Assembly: GCA_001560915.1 (NCBI GenBank)
Contig: CP014214.1
Location: 1,178,001-1,242,000, forward strand
DNA: 64,000 bases
Direction of reading: 5' to 3'
Source of the DNA: a methanogenic archaeon ISO4-H5
GTDB lineage: Archaea > Thermoplasmatota > Thermoplasmata > Methanomassiliicoccales > Methanomethylophilaceae
Positions 1 to 8,044 of this stretch are shown in pieces (position 1 is the first letter of the stretch; each line of letters begins with the position of its first letter). Position numbers and translations under genes: made by a program. A model generated the notes under the pieces. That model was given only the letters and a program-made list of their open reading frames with translations. It had not been told where the DNA came from and made no database searches.

Positions 1-409
1 AAGTCACGGTCTCCGGTCCGGGCTGGCTGTCCAGGTTCTCCTTGACATGATAGAATACTTCGGTACTGAGAAGAGGTCTCCACTTGTCGCCGTGTTTGAC
101 GACTGCCTCCGCATCAACCTCGGCGATCATGTGGGAGGGGATGAGCTGTCCCTGGACCGCTCCTTCCTGCATCTTTGCGATAACGGTGTCGAAGATGTCC
201 TTGCGGAGCTTATCGAGCAGCTTGGTGGTGTCCTCGTCGTAACGGTCGATTGCTCCGAGCCAATAGGTGACCGCATGGGGGAGGTCGCTGTCCCTGGCGC
301 TCTCGAATCCCTTTTCGGCCCACAGATGCCAGTTGGCGTCATCCGCTACGGCGGGCTGCCAGGGGGTCTCAGGCTCTGCTTCCTTGTTCTTCTTTCCGAA
401 TAATCCCAT
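1..409 (-). CDS. Hypothetical protein, 3' end outside the window
   Basis: An open frame on the minus strand begins with ATG at 409-407 and is still open at base 1, giving at least 136 residues. It starts MGLFGKKNKEAEPETPWQP and continues with a segment containing HLWAEKGFESARDSDLPHAV and YWLGAIDRYDEDTTKLLDKL, which looks like a helical TPR-type or solenoid stretch, but no family is recognised. A good ribosome site (GGTGA, around 413-418 on the minus strand) precedes the ATG. The gene starts 9 bases after the stop of the DEAD-box helicase gene, so the two are probably cotranscribed. The C-terminus cannot be seen. Function unknown. Confidence 0.75.
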   Translation of the reverse strand, partial: MGLFGKKNKEAEPETPWQPAVADDANWHLWAEKGFESARDSDLPHAVTYWLGAIDRYDEDTTKLLDKLRKDIFDTVIAKMQEGAVQGQLIPSHMIAEVDAEAVVKHGDKWRPLLSTEVFYHVKENLDSQPGPETVT

Positions 410-418
410 CCTCTCACC

Positions 419-2704
419 TCAGTACTTTCCGCGTCCGCGCTTGGGGGTGTCGCGGTTAGAAGGGTATCTCTTCTTGGGGGTATCACGATTTGATGGATAT
501 CTCTTTGGGGTGTCGCGGTTCGATTCGTAGCGCTTGGGACGGTCGGAATGCTCCCTGGGGCGATCTCCGAAGTCCCTCCTGGGCCTGTCCTCTCCGTCGA
601 ACCTGGGCTTCCTGTCGCCGTAGTCTCTCCTCGGACGGTCCCCGAAGTCCCTTCTCGGACGGTCACCGTAATCGCGTCTGGGTCTGTCCCCGTAATCCCT
701 GCGGGGACGATCATCGTATTCACGCCTGGGGCGCTCGGAGTATTCCCTGCGGGGCCTGTCCTCTCCGTCGAACCTGGGCCTCCTGTCATCGTAATCGCGC
801 CTGGGGCGGTCTCCGAAGTCGCGCCTCGGCCTGTCGCCGTAGTCTCTCCTCGGATGGTCTCCGAAGTCCCTTCTCGGACGGTCGCCGTAATCGCGTCTGG
901 GTCTGTCTCCGTAATCCCTGCGGGGACGGTATCCGTCGCCGTGGCGGTCGGAAGGACGGTCATGGAATTCCCTGCGGAGATATCCGCGGTCCCCGAAGTC
1001 CCTCCTGGGCCTGTCGCCGTAGTCCCTGCGGACCCTGTCGCGGTATCCGCCCTCGCGGCGTCCGTATCCGCGGGATTCCCTGGGGCGCCTCTCCTCCACG
1101 GTATCATCGAACTCCTCGATCTCGGCGTCGTCCTCGGCGTCAGCCTCTTCGGACTCCTCCTGACGCTTCTTCTCGTAGTTCTTGTAGCGGTTCTCCCTGC
1201 GCCTGTCGAAGGTGTCCTCCTCTTCGTGGTATCTCTTCTTCTCGGGTGCGGGGGATATGGTCACGGGTTTGCCGTTGTACTCGCAGCCGGACATGTTCTC
1301 GAGAACGTAATCGGAGTGGTCGAGGGATACCTCCACGAAAGAGACGTCGTCCTTGAGACCGACCTTGCCGATGGCGTCCTCGGGAAGGTTGGCACGCTGC
1401 CTTATGAAGTCGGCGATATCGCTGCGCTTGACCCCGTCCGCCTTGCCGAGGCTGATCTCGAGGGTGGCGAATCCCTCCCTCTCCGTGCTTCCGGACTTGG
1501 CCTGGCTGTTGTTCCTGTGTTTCTCGACCTTCATCTTCCTTTCCTTCTTCGGACGTTCCCTGAATACCATCTCGTGTACGGCGTCGATGGGCTCGAGGCC
1601 GTCTGGTGTGATCTTCTCCATCTCGGTGTCGGCTTCCTCCTCGCACATGCGCACGAGCTTCCTGTCGCGGGGGTTTACCAGCGAAACCGAGATTCCTTCC
1701 TTCCCCGCCCTTCCGGTCCTGCCTATCCTGTGCAGGTAGGTCTCCGGATCGATGGGTAGGTCATAATTAATGACGAGGTCCACGTCCCTGACGTCGAGAC
1801 CCCTGGCGGCCACGTCGGTGGCCAGTAATGTGAGTATGTGGTTGTCCCTGAAGTCGCCGATGACCCTCTCCCTCAGCTTCTGGGGCATGTCTCCGTGTAA
1901 GGTTCCCACCTTCACTCCCTCGGCCTTCAGTTCCTGATATATTTCGTCGACCATGGATTTGGTGGCGAAGAAGACGATGGTCTTGGGGGTTCCCTTCTCC
2001 AGGAGCTCGTAGAGCAATTCCTTCTTCTCGTTCTTCTTGCAGGGGATGATGTACTGCTTGGTGAGCCCGGTGGTGGGCGTGTCTCCGGAGATGTCGACCA
2101 TGGCGGGGTCGGTGAGCATATCCTCGGCCAGTTCCTGAACGTCCCTGTCCACGGTGGCTGAGAACAACAGGGTGTGCCTGGTCTCGGGGATGTGCTCCAT
2201 GATGAAGTCCAAATCCTCCTCGAATCCCATATCGAGCATACGGTCGGCCTCGTCGAGCACCACTTCGCTGACCTGGGAGAGATCCAAAGCCTCCCTCTCG
2301 ATCATGTCCTTCAGCCTGCCGGGGGTTCCGACGATGATGTCCGCTCCCCTCCTGAGGGCGTTGATCTGCCTGTCGATGGGTGCTCCCCCGTAGACGGCGG
2401 TGCTGATATGTCCCGATTTGCGGGAGATCTTCCTGAGCTCGGTGTCCACCTGCATGGCGAGCTCCCTGGTGGGAGTGATAACGATTGCGGAAGGTATCTG
2501 CCTCCCGTGGCCGATCCTGCTGAGCACGATCATGGCGTAAGCGCCGGTCTTGCCGGTCCCGGTCTGGGCCTTGGCGATCAGGTCGTTGCCTGCCATCCCT
2601 ACGGGTACCGCTTCGCACTGGATGGGAGTGGGCTCCGACCACCCCATGTCCATCATGGAGTCGATGAGCGCACTATTTATTCCGAGTTCTTCAAAAGAGG
2701 TCAT
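419..2704 (-). CDS. DEAD-box ATP-dependent RNA helicase with DbpA-type RNA-binding domain and Arg/Asp-rich repeat tail
   Basis: A 761-residue superfamily 2 RNA helicase. Visible motifs are the Q motif (GWSEPTPIQ, 21-29), motif I AQTGTGKT (46-53), PTREL (78-82), TPGR (127-130), DEAD (151-154), SAT (182-184) and HRIGRTGR (325-332). A domain at about 420-495 resembles the DbpA RNA-binding domain found in DeaD/CsdA helicases. The last 230 residues are a low-complexity tail of about twenty units of the type RPRRDYGD/RPRRDFGD, ending in NRDTPKRYPS repeats; it is strongly charged and presumably disordered and RNA-binding. The family unwinds structured RNA during ribosome assembly, mRNA decay or cold adaptation. 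A TATA-like element lies at 2748-2757, giving a short leader. Which of the DeaD-type roles it serves cannot be told from sequence. Confidence 0.93.
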   Translation of the reverse strand: MTSFEELGINSALIDSMMDMGWSEPTPIQCEAVPVGMAGNDLIAKAQTGTGKTGAYAMIVLSRIGHGRQIPSAIVITPTRELAMQVDTELRKISRKSGHISTAVYGGAPIDRQINALRRGADIIVGTPGRLKDMIEREALDLSQVSEVVLDEADRMLDMGFEEDLDFIMEHIPETRHTLLFSATVDRDVQELAEDMLTDPAMVDISGDTPTTGLTKQYIIPCKKNEKKELLYELLEKGTPKTIVFFATKSMVDEIYQELKAEGVKVGTLHGDMPQKLRERVIGDFRDNHILTLLATDVAARGLDVRDVDLVINYDLPIDPETYLHRIGRTGRAGKEGISVSLVNPRDRKLVRMCEEEADTEMEKITPDGLEPIDAVHEMVFRERPKKERKMKVEKHRNNSQAKSGSTEREGFATLEISLGKADGVKRSDIADFIRQRANLPEDAIGKVGLKDDVSFVEVSLDHSDYVLENMSGCEYNGKPVTISPAPEKKRYHEEEDTFDRRRENRYKNYEKKRQEESEEADAEDDAEIEEFDDTVEERRPRESRGYGRREGGYRDRVRRDYGDRPRRDFGDRGYLRREFHDRPSDRHGDGYRPRRDYGDRPRRDYGDRPRRDFGDHPRRDYGDRPRRDFGDRPRRDYDDRRPRFDGEDRPRREYSERPRREYDDRPRRDYGDRPRRDYGDRPRRDFGDRPRRDYGDRKPRFDGEDRPRRDFGDRPREHSDRPKRYESNRDTPKRYPSNRDTPKKRYPSNRDTPKRGRGKY

Positions 2705-2747
2705 TGGTTTTCAATCCTGCACGAACGGTACCGCGCGACAGAGGTAC

Positions 2748-2768
2748 GTATATATGCCCCTATAAAAA
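2748..2768 (-). promoter_or_regulatory. TATA-box region for the DEAD-box helicase gene
   Basis: Read on the minus strand, two AT-rich elements (TTTTTATAGG and CATATATACG) lie 44 to 65 bases before the helicase start codon. The nearer one would place transcription start about 20 bases before the ATG. Promoter use is inferred from position only. Confidence 0.5.
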
Positions 2769-2807
2769 GGGTTGGAGCGTGCCGGCAGGATATCGGACTG
2801 CCAGCAA
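2762..2807 (-). terminator. Probable terminator after the MTA/SAH nucleosidase gene
   Basis: On the minus strand, immediately after the nucleosidase stop, GGCAG and CTGCC can pair within an outer GTTG/CAAC pair, and the structure is followed by CCCTTTTTAT. The T-run doubles as part of the helicase promoter region. Confidence 0.45.
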
Positions 2808-2812
2808 CCCCT

Positions 2813-3613
2813 TCACGGAGACTCGTTTTCCAGGAGATAGAGAACCGCGGCGGAAGAACGCTCGGCAGCCTTCTTCTTGAATTCCTCGTAATCCATGGAT
2901 GAGGAACCGTCCGCTTTGTCGGAAATCGCCCTGATGATGACGAACGGCACATCGTTCAGATAGCAGACCTGTGCGATGGCGGCGCCTTCCATCTCGCAGC
3001 ACATTCCTCCGAAGGCCGAGGTAATCGCATCCTTCTGAGCGGATGTGTATACGAACTGGTCCCCGGAGCAGACCCTTCCTTCGTAGATCTTGACACCGGT
3101 GGTGCTCTTGGTGATGGCATCGACGGCCTTCTGCCTCAGAGCCTTGTCGGCTTCGAAGGCGTATTTCCCGGTGTAGGGGATCTCTCCCTTCTGGAAACCG
3201 ATGTGACTTACATCGAAGTCGTGCTGAACCGCATCGACGGATACCACGAAGTCCCCGATGTCCAAAGTATTATCCAAGGAACCTCCCACACCCGTATTGA
3301 TGACAGCTCTCGCGTTGAATTTCGTTATGAGAAGCTGAGCGCATGTGCCAGCATTCACTTTGCCCATACCGCTCTGAACCACGACGACGTCGCATCCGCC
3401 GAGTTTTCCGACGAAGAACTCCATGCTCTCCACGATTTCCTTGCGGTCGATATCCATAGCGGCCTTCAGAGAAGATACCTCTTCGTCCATGGCACCGATA
3501 ATCCCGATGCGCTCCGGCTCGCTGGATTTCCCCATATCCTCTGCCAGGCGGACACATCCTGCGGTCGCCAGAATGGCGATGAGCACGATGGCTATGACCT
3601 CGTAGTTTTTCAT
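2813..3613 (-). CDS. 5'-methylthioadenosine/S-adenosylhomocysteine nucleosidase with lipoprotein-like N-terminus
   Basis: A 266-residue protein of the purine nucleoside phosphorylase/MTAN superfamily. The core begins at about residue 36 with IGIIGAMDEEVSSLKAAM, the usual first strand of MTAN with its catalytic Glu, and ends with PFVIIRAISDKADGSS, which carries the catalytic Asp (SDKAD). In between GVGGSLD and EMEGAAIAQV (base and ribose contacts) are visible. The family cleaves adenine from methylthioadenosine and S-adenosylhomocysteine. Unusually, the first 20 residues are hydrophobic and end LATAGC, resembling a lipobox with an N-terminal signal, so the enzyme may be anchored outside the membrane. 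Cytoplasmic MTAN normally starts at the IGIIGAM segment. No internal start with a good ribosome site is evident just before the core. Specificity within the superfamily is less certain than the fold. Confidence 0.85.
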   Translation of the reverse strand: MKNYEVIAIVLIAILATAGCVRLAEDMGKSSEPERIGIIGAMDEEVSSLKAAMDIDRKEIVESMEFFVGKLGGCDVVVVQSGMGKVNAGTCAQLLITKFNARAVINTGVGGSLDNTLDIGDFVVSVDAVQHDFDVSHIGFQKGEIPYTGKYAFEADKALRQKAVDAITKSTTGVKIYEGRVCSGDQFVYTSAQKDAITSAFGGMCCEMEGAAIAQVCYLNDVPFVIIRAISDKADGSSSMDYEEFKKKAAERSSAAVLYLLENESP

Positions 3614-3990
3614 AATAGGGAGTATGCCACCTCCCTTAAAAAGAGTGGTTTTGACGTCAGTGCTTGTTCACGACGGCGAACCGCACCAAATCGGAGTCCG
3701 TCGTTGATGATCGTGTGAGAGCTTCGTTTCTGGCATATGTGGCAGACTCCGGGTGATAGAGGTTCATCCTGCCCGTCGCAGACTGCTTTTCCTTTTCCTT
3801 CTAGACATAGTTGATGTCATCGCCCGACTCCTGCCTGTGGAGGCCGATGGATGACCCTGCGGGAATCCTGGCGATGATGATTCTAGAATGATCGTCGTTG
3901 TACATCCTGGCACATATCGAACCCTCTCGGGTTCAAATCCCAAACAGGTCTAAGGCACTGATGGAGTATGCCACTGATCTCCCCCTTTAA
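3614..3990. other. Gene-free interval
   Basis: About 380 bases without a supportable gene. The left end holds the presumed promoter of the nucleosidase (CTTTTTAAGG on the minus strand near 3640). At 3919-3934 GAACCC-TCTC-GGGTTC forms a small perfect hairpin whose right half resembles a tRNA T-arm, but no tRNA can be folded around it. Nothing else is recognised. Confidence 0.5.
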
Positions 3991-4008
3991 ACGTGCGTAT
4001 GCGCACGT
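3991..4008 (-). terminator. Hairpin after the small cysteine-rich gene
   Basis: ACGTGCG and CGCACGT form a 7-bp perfect stem with a 4-base loop, 13 bases after the stop codon of the minus-strand gene at 4022. Only a short T-run follows, so terminator function is uncertain. Confidence 0.4.
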
Positions 4009-4021
4009 CCCCTGGAAAGGG

Positions 4022-4354
4022 TCAGACCTCGTCGAAGTCGACGGAATTGTTGCCGCACCTCTTCGCCAGGCCCTTGGAAATCATGCCCTCCTCCAGCCAG
4101 CAGGCGTTGAACACGGCCGGCATGGCAAGGCATTCATAGCACACGTTGCCGCGGACCTCGGGGGTCATGATCTTCCCGTTGTAGATGTCGAGAATGTCGT
4201 CGGAGGACACACCGTCCTTCAGGGCGTCGCCGAGCTGCTGGAGCTTGTCACAGTTGGAGACGATGACGATGTCGTCTCCGCCCTCGCGGTGGGTTGCGGT
4301 AATCCTGCAGGTCTTGTCGCATACGCGCATGTTGACGTTGACAGTGGTGCTCAT
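4022..4354 (-). CDS. Small cysteine-rich hypothetical protein
   Basis: About 110 residues; no family recognised with confidence. The start at 4354 (MSTTVNVNMRVCDKTC) is preferred to the ATG three codons upstream because GTTATATGC at about 4376-4385 on the minus strand puts a leaderless transcription start at this codon. Seven cysteines are present, in CDKTC near the N-terminus, SNCD, NVCYEC, NACW and KRCG, an arrangement that could hold a zinc ion or an iron-sulphur cluster. There is no signal peptide or membrane segment. It stands alone between a hairpin and the ACT-domain gene. The cofactor suggestion is inference. Confidence 0.7.
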   Translation of the reverse strand: MSTTVNVNMRVCDKTCRITATHREGGDDIVIVSNCDKLQQLGDALKDGVSSDDILDIYNGKIMTPEVRGNVCYECLAMPAVFNACWLEEGMISKGLAKRCGNNSVDFDEV

Positions 4355-4427
4355 GCTGAGCATAACACACCGCGTGCATATAACTGGAGAGTTTCCAAAG
4401 GGAAACCTTAGCAGTGGAAAAAGGAGA

Positions 4428-5114
4428 TCAGTTGTTGCCGACGGTCTCTTCCGCGGACTGGATGCACTTGGTCAGCACGGTGTACGCGTTGATCATGTCG
4501 GGTTCGTTGACAATGAAGATCGTATCTGTGTGACAGCTGACGGTCTCCTCGATATTGATTCCGGCATCGGAGAGGTTGGTGATCAGATAGGCGATGACCC
4601 CTGCGGTGTCGACGATCTTCTCGGGGGATTTAACGACGATCTCCACCAGGTTCTCCCTGATTTTGATGAGGTTGAACCTCCCGACGGTGTCGATGATCCT
4701 GTCCTTCAGCATCCTGTCCGCGATGATGGTGACTGCAGAAGCAGACTGAACGCACTGCATGATGGAGTTCTCGTTCCACATGTCCTTGAACAGGTTGTCC
4801 ATCTTGTGGAGAACGGTCCAGTCGTTCTTGGCGGTGACGATGCAGGTCTTGGTCCTCATCTCGAGCCTGCTGTCCTTGAGAATGGAAAGGATGCTGAGCT
4901 CGTGGTCGGTGGTGACGCTGAGCTTGGAGGCGTAACGCCTGCAGGCGATCATGACCGCCTCCTCGTTCTCGACCTCCAGGTCCTTCATGATCATACGTGC
5001 CAGAGATGAATAGTTGATGAGACCTTTCGCTACACAGTCCTTGATGCTGGGGTGTGCGTCGATATACATCCTGGTCCTCTCTGCGAGGCTCTCTCTGGAC
5101 ACTGGTTCGGACAT
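4428..5114 (-). CDS. ACT-domain protein, candidate regulator of amino acid metabolism
   Basis: A protein of 228 residues starting MSEPVSRESLAERTRMY. The N-terminal part (HPSIKDCVAKGLINYSSLARMI) matches a helical module found in archaeal ACT-domain proteins predicted to regulate amino acid metabolism. The C-terminal part (IVDTAGVIAYLITNLSDAGINIEETVSCHTDTIFIVNE) is a clear ACT domain, the small-molecule-binding fold that often senses amino acids. The upstream in-frame extension to 5219 is rejected: a TATA box at 5134-5142 (TTTATATCC on the minus strand) sits 26 bases before this ATG, giving a leaderless message. A perfect dyad (5141-5160) abuts this TATA box, so expression is probably controlled, possibly by the protein itself. 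No ligand or target can be assigned from sequence. Confidence 0.8.
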   Translation of the reverse strand: MSEPVSRESLAERTRMYIDAHPSIKDCVAKGLINYSSLARMIMKDLEVENEEAVMIACRRYASKLSVTTDHELSILSILKDSRLEMRTKTCIVTAKNDWTVLHKMDNLFKDMWNENSIMQCVQSASAVTIIADRMLKDRIIDTVGRFNLIKIRENLVEIVVKSPEKIVDTAGVIAYLITNLSDAGINIEETVSCHTDTIFIVNEPDMINAYTVLTKCIQSAEETVGNN

Positions 5115-5140
5115 AGTATGGTAAACGGACAGTGGATATA

Positions 5141-5160
5141 AATGTCTATTGTCAGACATT
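5141..5160. promoter_or_regulatory. Dyad AATGTCT-N6-AGACATT at the ACT-domain gene promoter
   Basis: A perfect 7-bp inverted repeat with a 6-base spacer overlaps the upstream edge of the TATA box of the ACT-domain gene (5134-5142). Its layout matches the ATGTAT-N6-ATACAT dyads in front of trpE and trpB2, with one base changed per arm. Operator function is inferred. Confidence 0.5.
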
Positions 5161-5284
5161 ATGTTAATAATCCCAATTTCCAGGCCGGCAATTATCAAAA
5201 AGACGTGAAAAACGTCCATCGTCCTAAAATATAACGAGCATCTACGCCCAACTATATACCGGTCAGACCGGGCGGAATGATATA

Positions 5285-6961
5285 ATGGACAACATCAACG
5301 AGACCATCAGAAAATACGCGCTGCAGAACGCCGTATTCTTCAAAGGCAAGGCGAACCCCAAGGCTGTCGTGGGCAAGGTTCTGGGCGGATGCCCCGAGCT
5401 CCGTCCCAGGAGCGCGGAGATCACTCCCCTCATCAACTCCATCGTCGAAGAGGTCAACGCCATGAGTCCCGAGGCCCAGACCAAGGCCCTGCAGGAACTC
5501 GACGCATCCCTCCTCGTGAAGGAGAAGAAGGAGCGCAAGTACGAGCTCCCCGAACTCAAGAACGTCGACGGCAAGGTTGTCATGCGTATCGCACCCGGAC
5601 CCTCCGGACCTCTCCACATCGGACACACCCGTGTCTCCATCCTCAATGATGAATATGTCAAACGCTACGGCGGGGACCTGGTCCTCAGGTTCGAGGATAC
5701 CAACCCCGAGAAGATCGACCCAGAGGCGTACGACATGATCCCTGAGGACCTCGAGTGGATGGGCGTCAAATGCAACAAGCAGTACATCCAGTCCGACCGC
5801 TTCCCCCTCTACTACGACTACACCAGGAAGCTCCTGGAACAGGGACACGCATATGTGTGCACCTGCGACGGCGACCACTGGAGGGAGCTCAAGGAGAAGG
5901 GAATGGCATGTCCCTGCCACGACCTCCCCGTAGAGACCCAGCTCGAGAGGTACGACAAGTTCCTGAACGGCGACTACGACGACGGAAAGGCTGTCGTCGT
6001 TGTCAAGACCGACCTCCAGCACCCCAACCCCGCGGTCAGGGATTTCGTTGCCCTGCGTCTTGTCAGGACCCCTCACCCCAGGACCGGCACCAAGTACATC
6101 GCCTACCCCATGATGAACCTCTCCGTGGCCATCGACGACCACGAGATGGGTATGACCCACGTCATCAGGGGAAAGGACCACCTCAACAACACCAACAGGC
6201 AGGAGTACATCTTCGACTACTTCGGATGGAAGAAACCCGAGTACTACCACTACGGTCTCGTGCACATCCCCGATACTGTCCTCAAGACGTCCATCATCAA
6301 GGGTGCCATCAAGGACGGGGAATACTCCGGATGGGACGATGTCCGCACCGGAACCGTCCGTGCCCTGAAGAGGCGCGGCATCAAACCCGAGGCGGTCAGG
6401 CGCTACTGGGTCGAGGCCGGAATGAAGAGCGTCGACATCGAGTTCTCCTGGGACGGACTCTACAGCATGAACCGCGATGTCATCGACCCCGTTTCCAACA
6501 GGTACTTCTTCGTGGACAACCCCGTGAAGTTCGACATCGAGGGAGTGGACGAGATCAAGGGATCCGCACCCCTCCACCCCGACCATGCGGACAGGGGAAG
6601 CAGGGACTACGACTTCAAGGCGCCCATCTCGGTCTGCCTCTCCAAGGAGGATTCCGAACTGTTCGCCGAGGCCGGCAAGATCCGTCTGAAGGACTTCTGC
6701 AACCTTAACTACGGAACACCCGCCAAGTACGCAGGCAACGACGTCTCCATCCTCAAGAAGGGTGCCAAGGCCGTCCAGTGGGTCGGTCCCGACGCCATGA
6801 AGGCCACCCTCCTCATGCCCGACGGTTCCGTCAGGGAGGGACTCATCGAGCGTGCCTTCGCCAAGGAGCAGGGAGAGAGCGTGCAGCTCGAGAGGACCGG
6901 TTTCGCCCGTGTCTCCGAGAAGACCGCGGACTCCGTCTCATTCGTGTTCTCTCACAGGTGA
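5285..6961 (+). CDS. gltX: Glutamyl-tRNA synthetase, archaeal type
   Basis: A 558-residue class I aminoacyl-tRNA synthetase. The N-terminal appended segment (1-95) is followed by RIAPGPSGPLHIGHTR with the HIGH motif at 111-114; the KMSKS-like element is in VLKTSIIKG near residue 337. The C-terminal third is the beta-barrel anticodon domain of archaeal/eukaryotic GluRS rather than the helical cage of bacterial enzymes. It charges tRNA-Glu and, in archaea that make Gln-tRNA by transamidation, this is the discriminating form. A TATA box (CTATATACC, 5252-5261) lies about 27 bases before the ATG, so the message is probably leaderless. It stands alone, divergent from the ACT-domain gene. Confidence 0.97.
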   Translation: MDNINETIRKYALQNAVFFKGKANPKAVVGKVLGGCPELRPRSAEITPLINSIVEEVNAMSPEAQTKALQELDASLLVKEKKERKYELPELKNVDGKVVMRIAPGPSGPLHIGHTRVSILNDEYVKRYGGDLVLRFEDTNPEKIDPEAYDMIPEDLEWMGVKCNKQYIQSDRFPLYYDYTRKLLEQGHAYVCTCDGDHWRELKEKGMACPCHDLPVETQLERYDKFLNGDYDDGKAVVVVKTDLQHPNPAVRDFVALRLVRTPHPRTGTKYIAYPMMNLSVAIDDHEMGMTHVIRGKDHLNNTNRQEYIFDYFGWKKPEYYHYGLVHIPDTVLKTSIIKGAIKDGEYSGWDDVRTGTVRALKRRGIKPEAVRRYWVEAGMKSVDIEFSWDGLYSMNRDVIDPVSNRYFFVDNPVKFDIEGVDEIKGSAPLHPDHADRGSRDYDFKAPISVCLSKEDSELFAEAGKIRLKDFCNLNYGTPAKYAGNDVSILKKGAKAVQWVGPDAMKATLLMPDGSVREGLIERAFAKEQGESVQLERTGFARVSEKTADSVSFVFSHR

Positions 6962-7055
6962 AATTCACATACCCAGAAACCTTTTTCCAAACCATTTTTC
7001 CAGTTCTTCCGTAATCCTGAAAAGCCATAATTACCTGTGACTGTATCCTCCCTTC

Positions 7056-8039
7056 ATGAAGGTCTTCGTCTACAACTTCCGCCGGTTCGACGAGGAGGAG
7101 TTCTTCGTGAAGTACACGAAGGAGATGGGCATGGAACTCGCATGGACCGAGGATGCCCCCACGCTCGAGAACTGCGATCTCGCGAAAGGATGCGAATTCG
7201 TATCGATCATCACCACCCCCATTACGGCCCCCATGCTGGACAGGTTCAGGGATCTCGGAGTGAAGATGATCTCCACCCGCACCATCGGTTACGACCACAT
7301 CGACCTGGAGCACGCGAAGAAAATCGGTATGGCTGTCAGTCACATAACATATGACCCAGAAGGTGTGGCGGAGTACACCGTGATGGGGATCCTGATGGCG
7401 GTCAGGAAGATGCGCGAGATCATGGAACATGCGGTTTCCGGCGATTTCAGACTCAACGGTCTGATGGCCGGGGAACTCAGGGAAATGACCGTCGGCATAA
7501 TCGGTGCAGGGAAGATCGGCAGATCGGTGCTCAGGGACCTGTCCGGTTTCGGATGCAGGTTATGCTACTGCAACCGCAGCCCCTCTGAGGAAGCTGACAG
7601 ATATGCGGAGAGGGTGGAACTCGATGAACTCCTGTCCAGATCCGATATCGTATCCCTGCATCTGGAGCTGAACGGCGATACCAGGCACATCCTGGACGAT
7701 GCTGCCTTCTCCAAGATGAAGAAAGGTGCCATACTTGTGAACACCGCCAGAGGACCCCTGGTCGACACCACGGCTCTGGTCAGGGCACTGGATTCCGGGA
7801 AGGTTGGGTATGCTTTCCTGGATGTTTTCGAGGATGAGTTCGGCCTCTGCTACAACGATTGCAGGGAGATGGACCTTGAAGAACGCTGGTTCGGTATCCT
7901 CCGGAAACGTCCCGATGTTCTGATAACACACCACATGGCATTCTATTATATCAGCGCCGTAAGGGATATGGTCTACAACTGCCTTTACGGGATGAAGATG
8001 TTCGGAGAAGGGAAGGAAGTACCTCTCCGCCTGGTCTGA
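7056..8039 (+). CDS. D-2-hydroxyacid dehydrogenase (D-lactate dehydrogenase-like)
   Basis: A 327-residue NAD-dependent D-isomer 2-hydroxyacid dehydrogenase. The substrate domain is followed by the dinucleotide motif in GIIGAGKIGRSVL (about 150-162). The catalytic triad is visible as Arg in NTARGPLVDT, Glu in DVFEDEFG and His in ITHHMAFY. The last element, with HHMAFY, and the insert CYNDCREMDLEERW resemble the D-lactate dehydrogenase/VanH branch rather than phosphoglycerate dehydrogenase. It presumably interconverts a 2-oxoacid and a D-2-hydroxyacid; the substrate cannot be fixed. The Sel1 gene starts 5 bases after its stop, so the two form a likely operon. Confidence 0.9.
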   Translation: MKVFVYNFRRFDEEEFFVKYTKEMGMELAWTEDAPTLENCDLAKGCEFVSIITTPITAPMLDRFRDLGVKMISTRTIGYDHIDLEHAKKIGMAVSHITYDPEGVAEYTVMGILMAVRKMREIMEHAVSGDFRLNGLMAGELREMTVGIIGAGKIGRSVLRDLSGFGCRLCYCNRSPSEEADRYAERVELDELLSRSDIVSLHLELNGDTRHILDDAAFSKMKKGAILVNTARGPLVDTTALVRALDSGKVGYAFLDVFEDEFGLCYNDCREMDLEERWFGILRKRPDVLITHHMAFYYISAVRDMVYNCLYGMKMFGEGKEVPLRLV

Positions 8040-8044
8040 GTAAC

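Noticed and set aside
419-1110. Short DNA repeats considered as a CRISPR or minisatellite
   Set aside because: They encode the octapeptide tail of the DEAD-box helicase in frame.
3875-3900. TTCTAGA resembling a CUA anticodon loop, considered as tRNA-Pyl
   Set aside because: The flanking bases do not pair as an anticodon stem and no cloverleaf closes around it.
3919-3950. T-arm-like sequence GGGTTCAAATCCC suggesting a tRNA gene or an attachment site
   Set aside because: No acceptor, D or anticodon stems can be built upstream at tRNA spacing; the bases also form a simple hairpin with GAACCC just before.
5252-6586. Long open frame antisense to gltX
   Set aside because: It mirrors the codon bias of gltX, has low-complexity Val/Gly/Asp/Leu content and no family similarity.
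7056-8039. Phosphoglycerate dehydrogenase (serA)
   Set aside because: No C-terminal regulatory domain and the His region HHMAFY fits the D-lactate dehydrogenase-like branch better.
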